DNA of 64,000 nt. Source: Reyranella massiliensis 521 (lineage in GTDB: Bacteria > Pseudomonadota > Alphaproteobacteria > Reyranellales > Reyranellaceae). Each line of letters starts with the position of its first letter. Position 1 is the stretch's first letter. The notes under the pieces were generated by a model, which was given only the letters and a program-made list of their open reading frames with translations, was not told where the DNA came from and searched no databases. This document shows positions 27,581 through 36,386 of this stretch, in pieces. Where the stretch lies: contig NZ_HE997181.1 in NCBI RefSeq assembly GCF_000312425.1, positions 195,002 to 259,001 on the forward strand, read 5' to 3'. Both the position numbers and the translations under genes were made by a program.

Positions 27581-28798
27581 ATGTCTCAGTCGCCGCACGG
27601 CCCGCTGCAGGGCGTCAAGGTCGTCTCCTGTTCGACGGCGCAGGCGGGCACCGTGCCGTGGATGCTGATGGCCGATCTCGGCGCCGACGTGATCAAGATC
27701 GAGACGCCGGACGGCGGCGATTCTTCGCGTCGCATGACGGTGCTGCCGGGAATGGGCAGCACTTTTTTTGAGACCAACAATCGCGGCGTGAAGAGCGTGA
27801 CTCTGAACCTGAAGTCCGCCGAAGGTCGCGCGATCCTGCACAAGCTTGCCGCCAAGGCCGACATCTTCGGTCAGAACTTTCGTCCGGGCGCCGCCGAAAA
27901 GAACGGCTTCGGCTGGGAGGAGCTGCACAAGATCAACCCGAAGCTCGTCTATGTTTCGATCTCGGGGTATGGCCCCAAGGGACCGCATGCCCATCTTCCA
28001 GGAACCGATTCGATGGCGCAGGCGCTGGGCGGCATCGCCGAGGCCTATTCCATGCCCGGCCAGAAGATGCGCACCGGCATCGTCTCGGTAGCCGACGAAA
28101 CCTGCGCCTTCCTGGCCTTTGGCGGTGCGCTGGCGGCGTTGACCTATGCGCGCACCACCGGCATCGGCCAGAAGATCGACCTGTCGCTGCTGGGCGGCCA
28201 GGTCCGATTGATGGGTTGGACGCTCACCACCGCGATGTGGCGCAATCAGAATCCCATCACCGGCCAGGCGCGCATCACCGGCACGGTCGAACGGCCGGGC
28301 ATCAGCGCCAGTTTCAACGATCGCGACGGCAAGCCGCTGGTCTTCCAGCTCGTCGGCCCCGAGGACTGGCAAGACGCGATGACGTCACTTGGTTTTTACG
28401 ACCGGCTGAAGGCGGCGGGCTTCGAGAAGCTGGGCGTCATCATCGAGGATGTCGGCCGGCGTGCCGATCTGTTGGCATTGCTCGACGAACTCTTCGCCAC
28501 CGGCACCCGCGAAGATTGGGTGGCGAGGCTGCGCGGCGCCGACATCGTCTCGGCGCCGATCAACACTTTGCTCGAAGCCTCGAACGATCCCGATGTGGTG
28601 GCCAACGGCTATGTCACTCATGTCGAGCACCCCAAGCACGGTCGCCTCAAGGTGCACGGCACGCCGTGGCAGTTTTCCGAGACGCCGGCCAAGCCCGGCA
28701 TCGCGCCGGAACTAGGAGAGCATAACGATGCGGTGCTGGGTGAGCTGGGCTACAGCCCGGCCGAACTTGCCGACCTGCGGACCCGGAAGATCATCTAG
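27581..28798 (+). CDS. Type III CoA-transferase (CaiB/BaiF family)
   Basis: 405 residues. Family landmarks: PWMLMADLGADVIKIETPDGGDSSRR at the N-terminus, SVTLNLKSAEGRAILHKLAAKADIF, and the catalytic aspartate in PGTDSMAQALGGIAEAY (about residue 147), followed by GIGQKIDLSLLGGQ. Such enzymes move CoA between carboxylic acids (formyl, oxalyl, carnitine, benzylsuccinate, mesaconyl and others). The acid is not deducible. GGAG is seen upstream of the ATG. A TctC gene diverges from it. Confidence 0.92.
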   Translation: MSQSPHGPLQGVKVVSCSTAQAGTVPWMLMADLGADVIKIETPDGGDSSRRMTVLPGMGSTFFETNNRGVKSVTLNLKSAEGRAILHKLAAKADIFGQNFRPGAAEKNGFGWEELHKINPKLVYVSISGYGPKGPHAHLPGTDSMAQALGGIAEAYSMPGQKMRTGIVSVADETCAFLAFGGALAALTYARTTGIGQKIDLSLLGGQVRLMGWTLTTAMWRNQNPITGQARITGTVERPGISASFNDRDGKPLVFQLVGPEDWQDAMTSLGFYDRLKAAGFEKLGVIIEDVGRRADLLALLDELFATGTREDWVARLRGADIVSAPINTLLEASNDPDVVANGYVTHVEHPKHGRLKVHGTPWQFSETPAKPGIAPELGEHNDAVLGELGYSPAELADLRTRKII

Positions 28799-29138
28799 AG
28801 GATGAAGCGAGCCGCCCGGCGCAATCGCCGTGATGCGCGCCTTTGTTGCTCCCGGTCACCCATTTGGGGGATGTCGCGTGGGTGCCGCCTGGCCACAAGC
28901 GAGGCTTTGGTCATTGTCGGCGGCCGGCAGGTCTGCATTCATGAAGGGAGCCGTCGCCTTTATCTGCGCGATGCCCTGTCCTAGGATCGATCGAACGAAG
29001 TTCAAGTGGTGTTGAGTCTGGCGATGCAGGATATCGAAACCGACTCGATCATCGTTCCGGTTGTCCGGTCGTGGCTTCTCCTGTCGGCCGACAACGCATC
29101 GTCTTTCGTCGTGGATCTGCGAAGCTAGGAGAGTATCC
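28799..29138. other. 340-bp region without a recognisable gene
   Basis: Short open frames exist on both strands, the longest a 116-codon frame on the minus strand, but none has family-like sequence or a good ribosome site. No tRNA, terminator hairpin or clear promoter was recognised. The last 15 bases hold the AGGAG site of the next gene. Confidence 0.5.
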
Positions 29139-29465
29139 ATGCCTCCGGATGTTCCGCACGGCACATTGCCCGATCCCGCTTTCGTCGCCGACGCATTGAC
29201 GATCAATTACCTGCGGCACGCCGTCGAAGTCCGACAGAAATGCACGGCTCGGTTCGTCGAGTCAGTTGTCGTCTGGGAACTTCTGAAGGGTGAGATCGTC
29301 GAGGAGCGGACCGTCCACGTATTCGATCTCCATGGACATCCCGAAGCGACAATTGCCTACGCGTGGCGGTCGTCGCCTGAAGTGCAATCGAACGTCGTGT
29401 TGCGCCAAGGCGAGATCGAAGGCCCCGACGACGCCGTCAGAGCCGTTATTCTTGCAAGCCGCTAG
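29139..29465 (+). CDS. Hypothetical protein
   Basis: 108 residues from an ATG preceded by AGGAG at seven to nine bases. No known domain recognised. It is soluble, acidic in its second half and without signal peptide (VVVWELLKGEIVEERTVHVF, HPEATIAYAWRSS). The last 20 bases overlap the end of the convergent acyl carrier protein gene. The ribosome site and codon pattern support a real gene; no function can be offered. Confidence 0.55.
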   Translation: MPPDVPHGTLPDPAFVADALTINYLRHAVEVRQKCTARFVESVVVWELLKGEIVEERTVHVFDLHGHPEATIAYAWRSSPEVQSNVVLRQGEIEGPDDAVRAVILASR

Positions 29466-29706
29466 GCTTGCCGCCTCGATCGTGAGTCGCGAGAAAAGCG
29501 ACGACATCGCCGACGGTCTCGAACTTCTCCGCGGCCGCATCGGGAATTTCGACGTCAAACTCATCTTCCAGCGACATGATCGTCTCGACGACGTCGATGC
29601 TGGTGACACCCAGCTCGTCCATCCGTGCGGTTTCGGTAATCTTGTCGGCGTCGATTTGGAATTTCGCCGCCATAACGCGGCTGACCCGTTCCGACACTGT
29701 GTTCAT
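29446..29706 (-). CDS. Acyl carrier protein (stand-alone)
   Basis: 86 residues. Single phosphopantetheine-attachment domain: DELGVTSIDVVETIMSLEDEFDVEIPD, with the modified serine in GVTSIDV in place of the usual DSLD, then FETVGDVVAFLA. AGGAGG lies just before the ATG at 29706. Divergence at the attachment motif and the absence of fab neighbours suggest a specialised ACP rather than the housekeeping AcpP. No ketosynthase or ligase is near, so its partner is unknown. Confidence 0.88.
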   Translation of the reverse strand: MNTVSERVSRVMAAKFQIDADKITETARMDELGVTSIDVVETIMSLEDEFDVEIPDAAAEKFETVGDVVAFLATHDRGGKPSGLQE

Positions 29707-30007
29707 AGTCTTTCCTCCTGCTCGGAAAGGTAACGCTGTCACCCGGCCGGCTGATCCCTATTTGGTACCGCGCGGTCTGCGCGGCAACCTCAAACCCTCG
29801 AACACCCTGGAAAAGGCGACTTGCCTCGCCCTACACCAAGGCTTTTACGCCCCACATTAGTATTTTGCGTTTTAATCGCCGGCGCGCAACCAGGACAGGT
29901 TGGCGCGAGGGCCGCTAGCTCTCGCTCTCCGGCCGACGTGACGAAAAGGCGCTGGTGCGCCGGAGCATGGGGGCGCACCATTACAATACGCTGCAAGTCT
30001 CTATCCC
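29707..30007. other. 301-bp intergenic region, AT-richer than neighbours
   Basis: This divergent region between the ACP and glycosylase-like genes has a locally AT-rich stretch (about 29850-29880). I see no ORF with family resemblance, no RNA gene and no convincing promoter pair. Confidence 0.4.
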
Positions 30008-30628
30008 GTGCAGGTGGCAGCAAAATTAAGCACGACTGACGTGGCCGACACAGTTACCTCCTTGTTGCGCAATATTCGTGCCTGCACGATCTGCGCATCG
30101 ACCTTGGAGAACGGGCCGAATCCCGTCGTTCAGTTCGCCAAAAGCTCTCGCCTGATAATTGTCGGTCAGGCCCCCGGGACGAAGGTCCATGAAAGCGGCG
30201 TGCCGTGGCAGGATGCGAGCGGCGACCGATTGCGGGATTGGACAGGGCTCAGCCCCGGGGAATTCTACGATCCGAAGCGAGTCGCAATTGTGCCCATGGG
30301 TTTTTGCTATCCCGGCAAGGGCAGGAACGGCGATCTCCCGCCGCGTCCCGAATGCGCGCCGCAATGGCATGATCGCGTCTTTGATCTGCTGGTCGAGAAG
30401 CGGCTGGTCCTGCTGGTCGGCAGTTACGCCCAGTCACGTTATCTTGCCGGGGCCGGAGCCAAAAAGAACCTCACCGATGCGGTGAGGGATTTCAGGTCGT
30501 ACGCTCCGTCGTTCTTTCCGCTGCCGCATCCGTCATGGCGCAGCGGCATCTGGATGAAGCGCAATCCCTGGTTCGAGGCGGAGGTGCTGCCGCCGTTGCG
30601 CAAGGCCGTCCATGCGGCCCTGCGCTGA
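30008..30628 (+). CDS. Uracil-DNA glycosylase-fold family protein
   Basis: 206 residues from a GTG at 30008; no ATG is available near the N-terminus, so the start is uncertain. The UDG superfamily fold is visible: an N-terminal two-cysteine segment (RACTICAS), motif A-like LIIVGQAPGTKVHESGVPWQD, and motif B-like LPHPSWRSGIW. The cysteines are fewer than in Fe-S family 4/5 enzymes. Relatives are annotated as uracil-DNA glycosylase family proteins of uncertain activity. Convergent with the RidA gene. Confidence 0.8.
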   Translation: MQVAAKLSTTDVADTVTSLLRNIRACTICASTLENGPNPVVQFAKSSRLIIVGQAPGTKVHESGVPWQDASGDRLRDWTGLSPGEFYDPKRVAIVPMGFCYPGKGRNGDLPPRPECAPQWHDRVFDLLVEKRLVLLVGSYAQSRYLAGAGAKKNLTDAVRDFRSYAPSFFPLPHPSWRSGIWMKRNPWFEAEVLPPLRKAVHAALR

Positions 30629-30639
30629 CGCGGCCTGTC

Positions 30640-31059
30640 CTACGGCAGGATCGCGTCGGCCTCGATTTCGACCTTGGCATTGGGATCGATCAGCGCCGAT
30701 ACCTGGACCAGCGTCATTGCGGGAAAATGCTTGCCGAGCGTTGCGCCCCAGGCCTCGCCGATGGCCCTGCCGGCGGCATTGAATTCCGCAATATCCGTGA
30801 CATAGGCACGTAACGCGACGAGATGCGATGGTTCGCCGCCTGCGGCCTTCAGCACGCTGACGACATTGCCAAGCGCCAGCCGCCACTGTGCGCCGGCATC
30901 CGTTCCTTGCGGGATGTTCGCCTGTCCCGGCTCCTTGCCGATCTGTCCCGCGATGCGGACGCTTTTCGTCCCGGTCGCCACGACAGCATGCGAGAAGCCG
31001 CGCGGCCGTGGCCAGCCTTCCGGCAGAATCGGTGTGTAGGCGATGTCGGACGTACTCAT
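30640..31059 (-). CDS. RidA/YjgF/Rid family protein
   Basis: 139 residues, one Rid domain. ILPEGWPRPRGFSHAVVATG and IAGQIGKEPGQ at the N-terminus; LVQVSALIDPNAKVEIEADAI at the end, with the conserved proline-glutamate region typical of the group. RidA deaminates reactive enamine/imine intermediates; this protein lacks the exact RidA signature around the arginine of IEI-EAIA and looks like a diverged Rid subgroup. No operon partner. Confidence 0.85.
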   Translation of the reverse strand: MSTSDIAYTPILPEGWPRPRGFSHAVVATGTKSVRIAGQIGKEPGQANIPQGTDAGAQWRLALGNVVSVLKAAGGEPSHLVALRAYVTDIAEFNAAGRAIGEAWGATLGKHFPAMTLVQVSALIDPNAKVEIEADAILP

Positions 31060-31213
31060 GATCTCGTTTCCTCCAAAGGGGTATGCGCTGCCATTTGATA
31101 GGGAGGCAATTTACGGGTGATGGGTTCTCCGGGGCAAACCCTCGTGATTTCGCACAAGGGCTTGACGTAGTTGCTTGAAAGGGGTGATCTTCAACCAAGT
31201 GGGGGGAGATCCA

Positions 31214-31897
31214 ATGAAAATTCTGGTCGTTGCGGCATCGCTAATGCTGATGGGCGCCTGCGCGCCAATGCAGCAGATCGAAAGGGTTCCTGAAGTAGAC
31301 CCGAAGATGGCCGAAGCTTTCGCACAAACGAAGTCGTTCGTGTATGAGAGAGCCGTCGTTCGCGGCGAACGTGGTGAGGGAGTGGTAACGGTGCAGGGAG
31401 GCCTCGCATGCGTGCCGCATGCTCAGGGCCTCGCCCAATCGGAACAGTATGCCGCGACGAACCAGGCTTTTGAAAATGCCTTTCAGGAGGAATTTGCGCG
31501 AGCCGGCTACCGAATTGCGAAGACGGTAGGGAGCGGTGACCTCTTCACCGACAAGAAAGACATTGCTGCCGACTTCCGTATCGCCGGCGTCGTGACCAAA
31601 CTTAAGATGAACGTCTGTTTTCCTATGGCGGGGTTCGGCAACTTTACCACTGGCAAGGGAGAGGCGAGCCTGACGGTCGAGTGGCAAGTCTATTCGAACG
31701 CAACAAAGAGCGTGGTCTATACCAGCGTACAGAAAGGCTATGCCATTATCAGCAGTAGTATGGCTAACCCAGTTGGTGAATTGTGGCGAGAGGCCTTCGC
31801 AAGGGCAGTGAGAGGGCTGCTGGCCGATGACCGCTTTGTCGCCATCGCAAATGGGGCGACTGTAGCTCCCATTGTGAATACAAGGCCCCAGAGCTAG
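31214..31897 (+). CDS. Hypothetical lipoprotein
   Basis: 227 residues. Lipobox MGAC at residues 12-15 (LVVAASLMLMGACAPM) and GGGGGAG just upstream of the ATG. The mature part is rich in Phe/Tyr and has segments such as AFENAFQEEFARAGYRIAKT and EASLTVEWQVYSNATKSVVY, reminiscent of lipoproteins that accompany trypsin-like or caspase-like peptidases in alphaproteobacteria, but I cannot assign a family. GC at third positions is visibly lower than in the neighbours, a possible sign of transfer. Confidence 0.75.
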   Translation: MKILVVAASLMLMGACAPMQQIERVPEVDPKMAEAFAQTKSFVYERAVVRGERGEGVVTVQGGLACVPHAQGLAQSEQYAATNQAFENAFQEEFARAGYRIAKTVGSGDLFTDKKDIAADFRIAGVVTKLKMNVCFPMAGFGNFTTGKGEASLTVEWQVYSNATKSVVYTSVQKGYAIISSSMANPVGELWREAFARAVRGLLADDRFVAIANGATVAPIVNTRPQS

Positions 31898-31947
31898 GTG
31901 GTCGAAAGAAGAACTTGATCGGATCGCCGCCCGCGATAAGTCGGCGA

Positions 31948-32946
31948 TCACTTGAACCCACATGCCTCGGCGCTCGTACGCACGACGCGCCATGTCGTGC
32001 CGTCGCTCCAGCAGCCGTCGCGCCATGCGCCTGTGAGGCTCTTGCCGTCGGCCTCTCTCAACGTGCCCATGCCCTCGGGCTTGCCGCGATAGAAGTCGCC
32101 TTCGTAGATCGCGCCGTTCGGCAGCTTCAAGGTGCCATGGCCATGTTCCTCGCCGTCGCGGAAGTCGCCTTCGTAGCGCTCGCCGTTGGCGTAAGTCGCC
32201 ACGCCCTTTCGGTTCAGCTTGAGGTCGTTGAACCAACCTTCGAAGCGCGTGCCGTCGGGACGGACGAGCACGCCGCGACCGAACGGGAACTGGCCCTGGT
32301 AGCGGCTGCCATCGCCGAGCGTGGCGACGGTAAGCGCGACGAGTTCGCCCTTGCGATAGACTCCGTCGATGCGCAGTTGGCCATCGTTGTAAGTCGCGAC
32401 GCCGGGGCCTTCGTAGTCGCCGTCCTTGAACATCCCCTCGTAGCGATCGCCGTTGGCGTAGGTGGCGACGCCGCGCCCGTTATAGTCGCCGTTCTTCATC
32501 TCGCCGCTGTAGGTGTCGCCATTGGCGTAGCGCCAAGTGCCCCGGCCGTCGGCCTGGCCATTGCGAAAGGCGCCATCGTAGCGGTCGCCGTTGGCCGAGA
32601 GCCAGACGCCAGGTCCCTCCGGTCGGCCGTTCTTCACGTCGCCCTCGTAGCGGTCCGTCGGCTGGCCGTCCTTGAACCATTGCAGCACGCCTGCTCCCTG
32701 CGCGGTGCCGCCCGGGCAGGCGCCTTCCCAGCGGATCGCTTCCTTGCCTTCGGGCGCGGGATTCCAGACCCGGCAGCGCGTCGCGGTATCGGCGATCCAG
32801 GCACCCTGTGGCGGCGGAGGGGCCGGTGCGGGAGTCGGCGGGGGATGCTGCTGCGAGGGCGCTGGCAGGTCCTGCGTCTGGACCTGCGCCGCAGCGGCCG
32901 GGCCGAACAGAACGATCGCAATTCCCAGGCAGGTCGACACGCGCAT
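31948..32946 (-). CDS. Exported MORN-repeat protein
   Basis: 332 residues. A signal peptide (cleavage after PAAAAQ), a Pro/Gln-rich linker (about residues 25-48), and from about residue 98 onward about nine MORN repeats of 22-24 residues (for example YEGDVKNGRPEGPGVWL, YDGAFRNGQADGRGTW, YEGDFRDGEEHGHGTL). The repeats show in the DNA as imperfect tandem units of about 69 bp. MORN sheets in secreted bacterial proteins have no single known role; membrane or lipid binding is often suggested. The C-terminus has a Cys pair region (DGCWSD, EACGFK). Confidence 0.88.
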   Translation of the reverse strand: MRVSTCLGIAIVLFGPAAAAQVQTQDLPAPSQQHPPPTPAPAPPPPQGAWIADTATRCRVWNPAPEGKEAIRWEGACPGGTAQGAGVLQWFKDGQPTDRYEGDVKNGRPEGPGVWLSANGDRYDGAFRNGQADGRGTWRYANGDTYSGEMKNGDYNGRGVATYANGDRYEGMFKDGDYEGPGVATYNDGQLRIDGVYRKGELVALTVATLGDGSRYQGQFPFGRGVLVRPDGTRFEGWFNDLKLNRKGVATYANGERYEGDFRDGEEHGHGTLKLPNGAIYEGDFYRGKPEGMGTLREADGKSLTGAWRDGCWSDGTTWRVVRTSAEACGFK

Positions 32947-32995
32947 GCCGAATGATTGGCGGCCGGCCGCGGCGATTCAAGCATCCAGAACTTGC

Positions 32996-33484
32996 CTACT
33001 TCGTGCGCTGTTCCAGCTCGCGCGCCTTGGCCAGCCGGTCGAGGCAGCCATCTTCGCGGCCGCGCTCGGCTTCGGCGCGGGCTGCCACCAGCAAGGCCTG
33101 CAAGGTCGTCCGCTCCGACGCGACCTCCTTGTCGCCGCCGCTGTTGCCGGAAGGCGCCCCCCGCCTTGAGGGCGTGACGTCGGGCATCGTCGGCATGCGA
33201 TTGGCCGCGCTCGGGGGCGGCGCGATCACTGACCGATCTTCCGTCTGCGGCGGCGCGATGACGCCGCCCGAACGCCCTAGCTCCTCTGCGCTCGTCCCCG
33301 GAGGCCGGCTCGGCGTACTACGATCGGGCGCAGCGACGGGGGGATCGGTCGCAACGCCATGGCGCTCCGCCATCTGGCGAACCTGATCTAGGCAGCTCTC
33401 CGCGGCGGCCGCGTCGGGCCACAAGACGAGCAGTGCGAGGCTCGCGAGCAGAAGGCGGGCAGTGGCGGACGAAGCGGCGCGCAT
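32996..33484 (-). CDS. Hypothetical exported protein
   Basis: 162 residues. Signal peptide (ARLLLASLALLVLWPDAAAAE), a disordered Pro/Ser-rich middle (about residues 45-115) and a charged C-terminal helix (ALLVAARAEAERGREDGCLDRLAKARELEQ). Single cysteines near both ends of the mature chain could form a disulfide. No family recognised. On the same strand as the MORN gene just downstream (49 bp), so the two may be co-expressed. Confidence 0.65.
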   Translation of the reverse strand: MRAASSATARLLLASLALLVLWPDAAAAESCLDQVRQMAERHGVATDPPVAAPDRSTPSRPPGTSAEELGRSGGVIAPPQTEDRSVIAPPPSAANRMPTMPDVTPSRRGAPSGNSGGDKEVASERTTLQALLVAARAEAERGREDGCLDRLAKARELEQRTK

Positions 33485-33524
33485 GCCGAAGCAACGACAG
33501 GCGCGCGCGAGTGGTTGCGCTGTG

Positions 33525-34388
33525 TCAGAAGCCGTACAGTCGCGACGGATTGTCGACCAGAATCTTGCGGCGCACCGCGTCGTCCGGCACGCATCGGAAG
33601 AACAATCGCAGCAGATCGTCCTCCTGCGGCACGTCCGCCGGCGCATGGCCGACATGAGGCCAGTCGCTGCCCCACACCAGCCGGTCGGGGTTGGCCGCCA
33701 CCAGGGCCTGCATGAAGGCCGCCGTGTCGTCGAACGACGCGCCCTTGCCCGAGCCCCGGCGCGTGTTGCGGTCGGCGCCCGAGAGCTTGCACCAGTAGCG
33801 TCCCGTCTTCAGCTTTTCGCAGAAGTCGCGGAAGCCTGCATAGTCGATGCCCTTGTCGGCCATCGTGCGGCCCATATGGTCGATCACGAAGTCGAAGGGC
33901 AGCTTCTCCAGGTCAGGCGCCAGCGCCTGCAGGTCGCCGGTCTCGATCCAGAGCTGCACATGCCAGCCGCGCTCGGCCAGTCGCGGCGCCAGCGGTCGCA
34001 GATCGTCCAGGCTCATCCCGCCCGACGACACCGCCTTGCCGTCCTGCCGCAGGAGATTGATTCGCACGCCGCGAAATCCGGCATCGGTCAGCTCGTCGAG
34101 CCGCCGGTCGGTCACGTCGGGCTTCAGCAGAGCCACGCCGCGCAGCCGATCTGGATGGCGCTTCAGGGCATCGAGCGTCACGTCGTTGTCGGCGCCCGCT
34201 GCCAAGGCATGAACGATCACGCCCTTGGCGATACCCATGGAATCCCAGAGGGCCAGCAGCGTCTCGACCGGCGCTTCGCGTGCCGGCGCGAACTTTCCTT
34301 CGCGCACCGGCGGAAAGCGGTCGAAGGGGCCGTAGACGTGGACGTGGCAATCGCAGGCGCCATCCGGCAAGCCCAGTTCCTTTTCCAT
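33525..34388 (-). CDS. Amidohydrolase family 2 protein, LigI (2-pyrone-4,6-dicarboxylate lactonase)-like
   Basis: 287 residues. TIM-barrel with DCHVHVYGPFDRFP (His-x-His at the first strand), GVRINLLRQDGKAVSSGGMS, FVIDHMGR, YWCKLSGADR, and VWGSDWPHVG with the catalytic Asp. This order is that of LigI and related lactonases, metal-independent members of the superfamily that open pyrone or muconolactone-type rings. No protocatechuate or gallate genes adjoin, so the substrate is unproven. 136 bp downstream of nothing in its strand; the SDR gene diverges from it across 193 bp. Confidence 0.88.
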   Translation of the reverse strand: MEKELGLPDGACDCHVHVYGPFDRFPPVREGKFAPAREAPVETLLALWDSMGIAKGVIVHALAAGADNDVTLDALKRHPDRLRGVALLKPDVTDRRLDELTDAGFRGVRINLLRQDGKAVSSGGMSLDDLRPLAPRLAERGWHVQLWIETGDLQALAPDLEKLPFDFVIDHMGRTMADKGIDYAGFRDFCEKLKTGRYWCKLSGADRNTRRGSGKGASFDDTAAFMQALVAANPDRLVWGSDWPHVGHAPADVPQEDDLLRLFFRCVPDDAVRRKILVDNPSRLYGF

Positions 34389-34581
34389 GATGCATCACTC
34401 CAACACGAACGGTCCTGCTCTCGCAGAGAAGAGGGCGAAGATAGGCGACGGCTGTTCGAGCGTCCTCCCTTGTCGCTAAAGCGGCCATCGCCAGGCGATG
34501 CGATGGTCAACGGACGGCGTGAGTCTCGCCGCGAGTTCGGGTTAGCTGGCGAAACGAGGCATCATCTGAAGGAAGAGAGCG

Positions 34582-35328
34582 ATGAAGATCGATTTGACGG
34601 GCAAGAAGGCCATTATCTGCGGCGGCAGCCGAGGCATCGGCCGGGCGATTGCCCTGGGTTTCGCGGCCTGCGGTGGCGACGTTTCCATCTGCGCGCGCGA
34701 TCCCAAGACGCTGGACGAGACCCGCGCGGAGATCGCCAAACACGGACACAAGGCCCACGCCGCGAGCGCCGACCTCTCCAAGGGCGATGCGGTCCGCGGC
34801 TATGTCCGCGATGCCGTTGCAGCACTCGGCGGCGTCGACTTCCTGGTCAACAACGCTTCGGCCTTCGGGGCGTCGGACGACGACACGGGTTGGACGAGCA
34901 GTCTGGCCGTCGACATGCTGTCGATCGTCCATGCGACCCAGGAAGCGCTGCCGTCTCTCAAGAAGGTGCAGGGGAGCGTGCTGAACATCTCGTCCATCGC
35001 CGCCTTGCATCCCTCGGGACGCCAGCCGCCCTACGGCGCCATCAAGGCGGCGGTCATCCACTACACAGTCACCCAGGCCGCGTTGTATGCCGCCGACCGC
35101 ATCCGCGTGAACTGCATCGCACCCGGCTCGATCGACTTCCCGGGCGGCGTGTGGGATCGCCGCAAGACCGACAATCCGAAACTCTACAACGGCACCCTGG
35201 CGTCGATTCCCTTCGGCCGCTTCGGCACGCCGGAGGAAGTGGCGAACGTCGCGTTGTTCCTCGCCTCGCCGCACGCCTCGTGGGTGACGGGCCAGACGAT
35301 CGCCGTCGCGGGCGGGCAGGGACTCTAG
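34582..35328 (+). CDS. Short-chain dehydrogenase/reductase
   Basis: 248 residues. Classical SDR: cofactor loop GGSRGIGRAIALG, NNASAFG, catalytic Ser in LNISSIAALHPSGRQPPYGAIKAA, which also holds Tyr-x3-Lys, and IAPGSIDFPGG. R at ICARD suggests NADP preference. GAAGAGAG precedes the ATG. Substrate unknown. Divergent from the LigI-like lactonase, so the two could act in one pathway; convergent with the nitrile hydratase operon. Confidence 0.92.
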   Translation: MKIDLTGKKAIICGGSRGIGRAIALGFAACGGDVSICARDPKTLDETRAEIAKHGHKAHAASADLSKGDAVRGYVRDAVAALGGVDFLVNNASAFGASDDDTGWTSSLAVDMLSIVHATQEALPSLKKVQGSVLNISSIAALHPSGRQPPYGAIKAAVIHYTVTQAALYAADRIRVNCIAPGSIDFPGGVWDRRKTDNPKLYNGTLASIPFGRFGTPEEVANVALFLASPHASWVTGQTIAVAGGQGL

Positions 35329-35340
35329 GAAGCGACCGTC

Positions 35341-35727
35341 CTAGCGGAAGTCCTCGGGCCTGAGTTCGATCGCCTGTCCATGCGGCGTGCGATCGGCGGC
35401 ATGGTCCCAGGCATGGGCATATCGGTCGAGCGTATCGGAAGACGCGATGCCCTTGAGCGCAACCACGCGCTCGAGGGTAGCGAGCCAGTGCCGGTAGTAG
35501 GTGCTGCCATCGTCCGGATCGCCATTGGCCCGCGCCTTCTGGATCTCCTCGCCCAGCAAAGTGGCCCAGTCGCTCCAGGTGAAGACGCCGCGTTGATGGA
35601 GGGTGAGCGCCATTGCGAAGGCCTGCGCCTGCCACGGCTCCTCGAACACGGGTGCCTCGCCTTCGCAGGGGATTCCCGGAACGACACCCAGTGCCGCGCG
35701 GACGGCGCCGGCTTCTGCGTTCTCCAT
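35341..35727 (-). CDS. Nitrile hydratase accessory (activator-type) protein
   Basis: 128 residues. Matches the small nitrile hydratase accessory proteins (P14K/NhlE type) that share a fold with the N-terminal part of the beta subunit: VFEEPWQAQAFAMALTLHQRGVFTWSDWA, then YYRHWLATLERVVALKG. Such proteins carry the alpha subunit while cobalt is inserted and the cysteines are oxidised, then swap it into the mature enzyme. Its ATG shares one base with the beta-subunit stop, the last gene of the operon. Confidence 0.9.
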   Translation of the reverse strand: MENAEAGAVRAALGVVPGIPCEGEAPVFEEPWQAQAFAMALTLHQRGVFTWSDWATLLGEEIQKARANGDPDDGSTYYRHWLATLERVVALKGIASSDTLDRYAHAWDHAADRTPHGQAIELRPEDFR

Positions 35728-36386
35728 CACGCGGCCTCCAGATAGGGCTCGAAAGCCTCGATCGAGGTGCGCACCGTCGGGTCGGCGTCGAGCCCCCACA
35801 GTTCCGTTGCCTCGAACGTCACCGTGTAGAGCCATTCGGGCCGTTCCACGCCTTCGGCGACGGTGGCGTCGGGAAAAACGTGGCAGCCCTGGATACGTTC
35901 GATCGTGCCCGTACGGCCACGCGCGAAGCGCGGCAGGCGCGTGTGAGAGACCGGGTGGATGTTCTTCGCCCGCACGCGGTCACCGACCCGGAAGCGTGCG
36001 GCGGCCGTTGCCGGGCGGCTGTAGCTTTGGCGAACGAGGAGCCTGTCGGCCTCGGCCGGTGTAACGCTCTTCTTCTTGAGCGGCCGTCCCGGGCCCGACG
36101 CATGGCCCGATCCGAGTTCGGCTTCCGTGACCAAACCGCGCGCGAGGCACAACCGCTCCAGCCGCAGCATCCATTTCTTGTAATAGGAAGAGGAGAGGTA
36201 GACCGCGGGCGGCAGGGTTTCGATCCAGTAGCGGCCGACATCGATGTTCCACTCGCCGGTTGCGCCCATGATGCGGTTCATGGCCAACACGCGGCCTTCC
36301 CAGGCGTCGTGAAACGGCGGCTCGGTGGGCGGGGCGTCGACCTTGCCGAAGCCGTCCATGCCGCCCAGGTCGTGGATACCGTTCAT
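35727..36386 (-). CDS. nthB: Nitrile hydratase beta subunit
   Basis: 219 residues. N-terminus [17 protein letters not shown] is the classic beta-subunit start, with the conserved arginine-containing [12 protein letters not shown] near residue 35 and the C-terminal SH3-like barrel [26 protein letters not shown] and LWGLDAD. Forms a heterotetramer with the alpha subunit and shapes the active-site channel. Coupled to alpha by an ATGA overlap and to the accessory gene by a one-base overlap. Confidence 0.95.
   Translation of the reverse strand: MNGIHDLGGMDGFGKVDAPPTEPPFHDAWEGRVLAMNRIMGATGEWNIDVGRYWIETLPPAVYLSSSYYKKWMLRLERLCLARGLVTEAELGSGHASGPGRPLKKKSVTPAEADRLLVRQSYSRPATAAARFRVGDRVRAKNIHPVSHTRLPRFARGRTGTIERIQGCHVFPDATVAEGVERPEWLYTVTFEATELWGLDADPTVRTSIEAFEPYLEAA

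Noticed and set aside
28856..29206. 116-codon minus-strand frame in the gap after the CoA-transferase
   Set aside because: There is no ribosome site, no family resemblance, and it overlaps a better-supported plus-strand gene.
31162..31190. TTGACG upstream of the lipoprotein at 31214 as a promoter
   Set aside because: The matching -10 position (TGATCT) fits poorly, so no promoter is called.
33462..35363. 633-codon plus-strand frame across the lactonase and SDR genes
   Set aside because: It covers two clear genes in other frames; the SDR has a good ribosome site and its own complete set of motifs.
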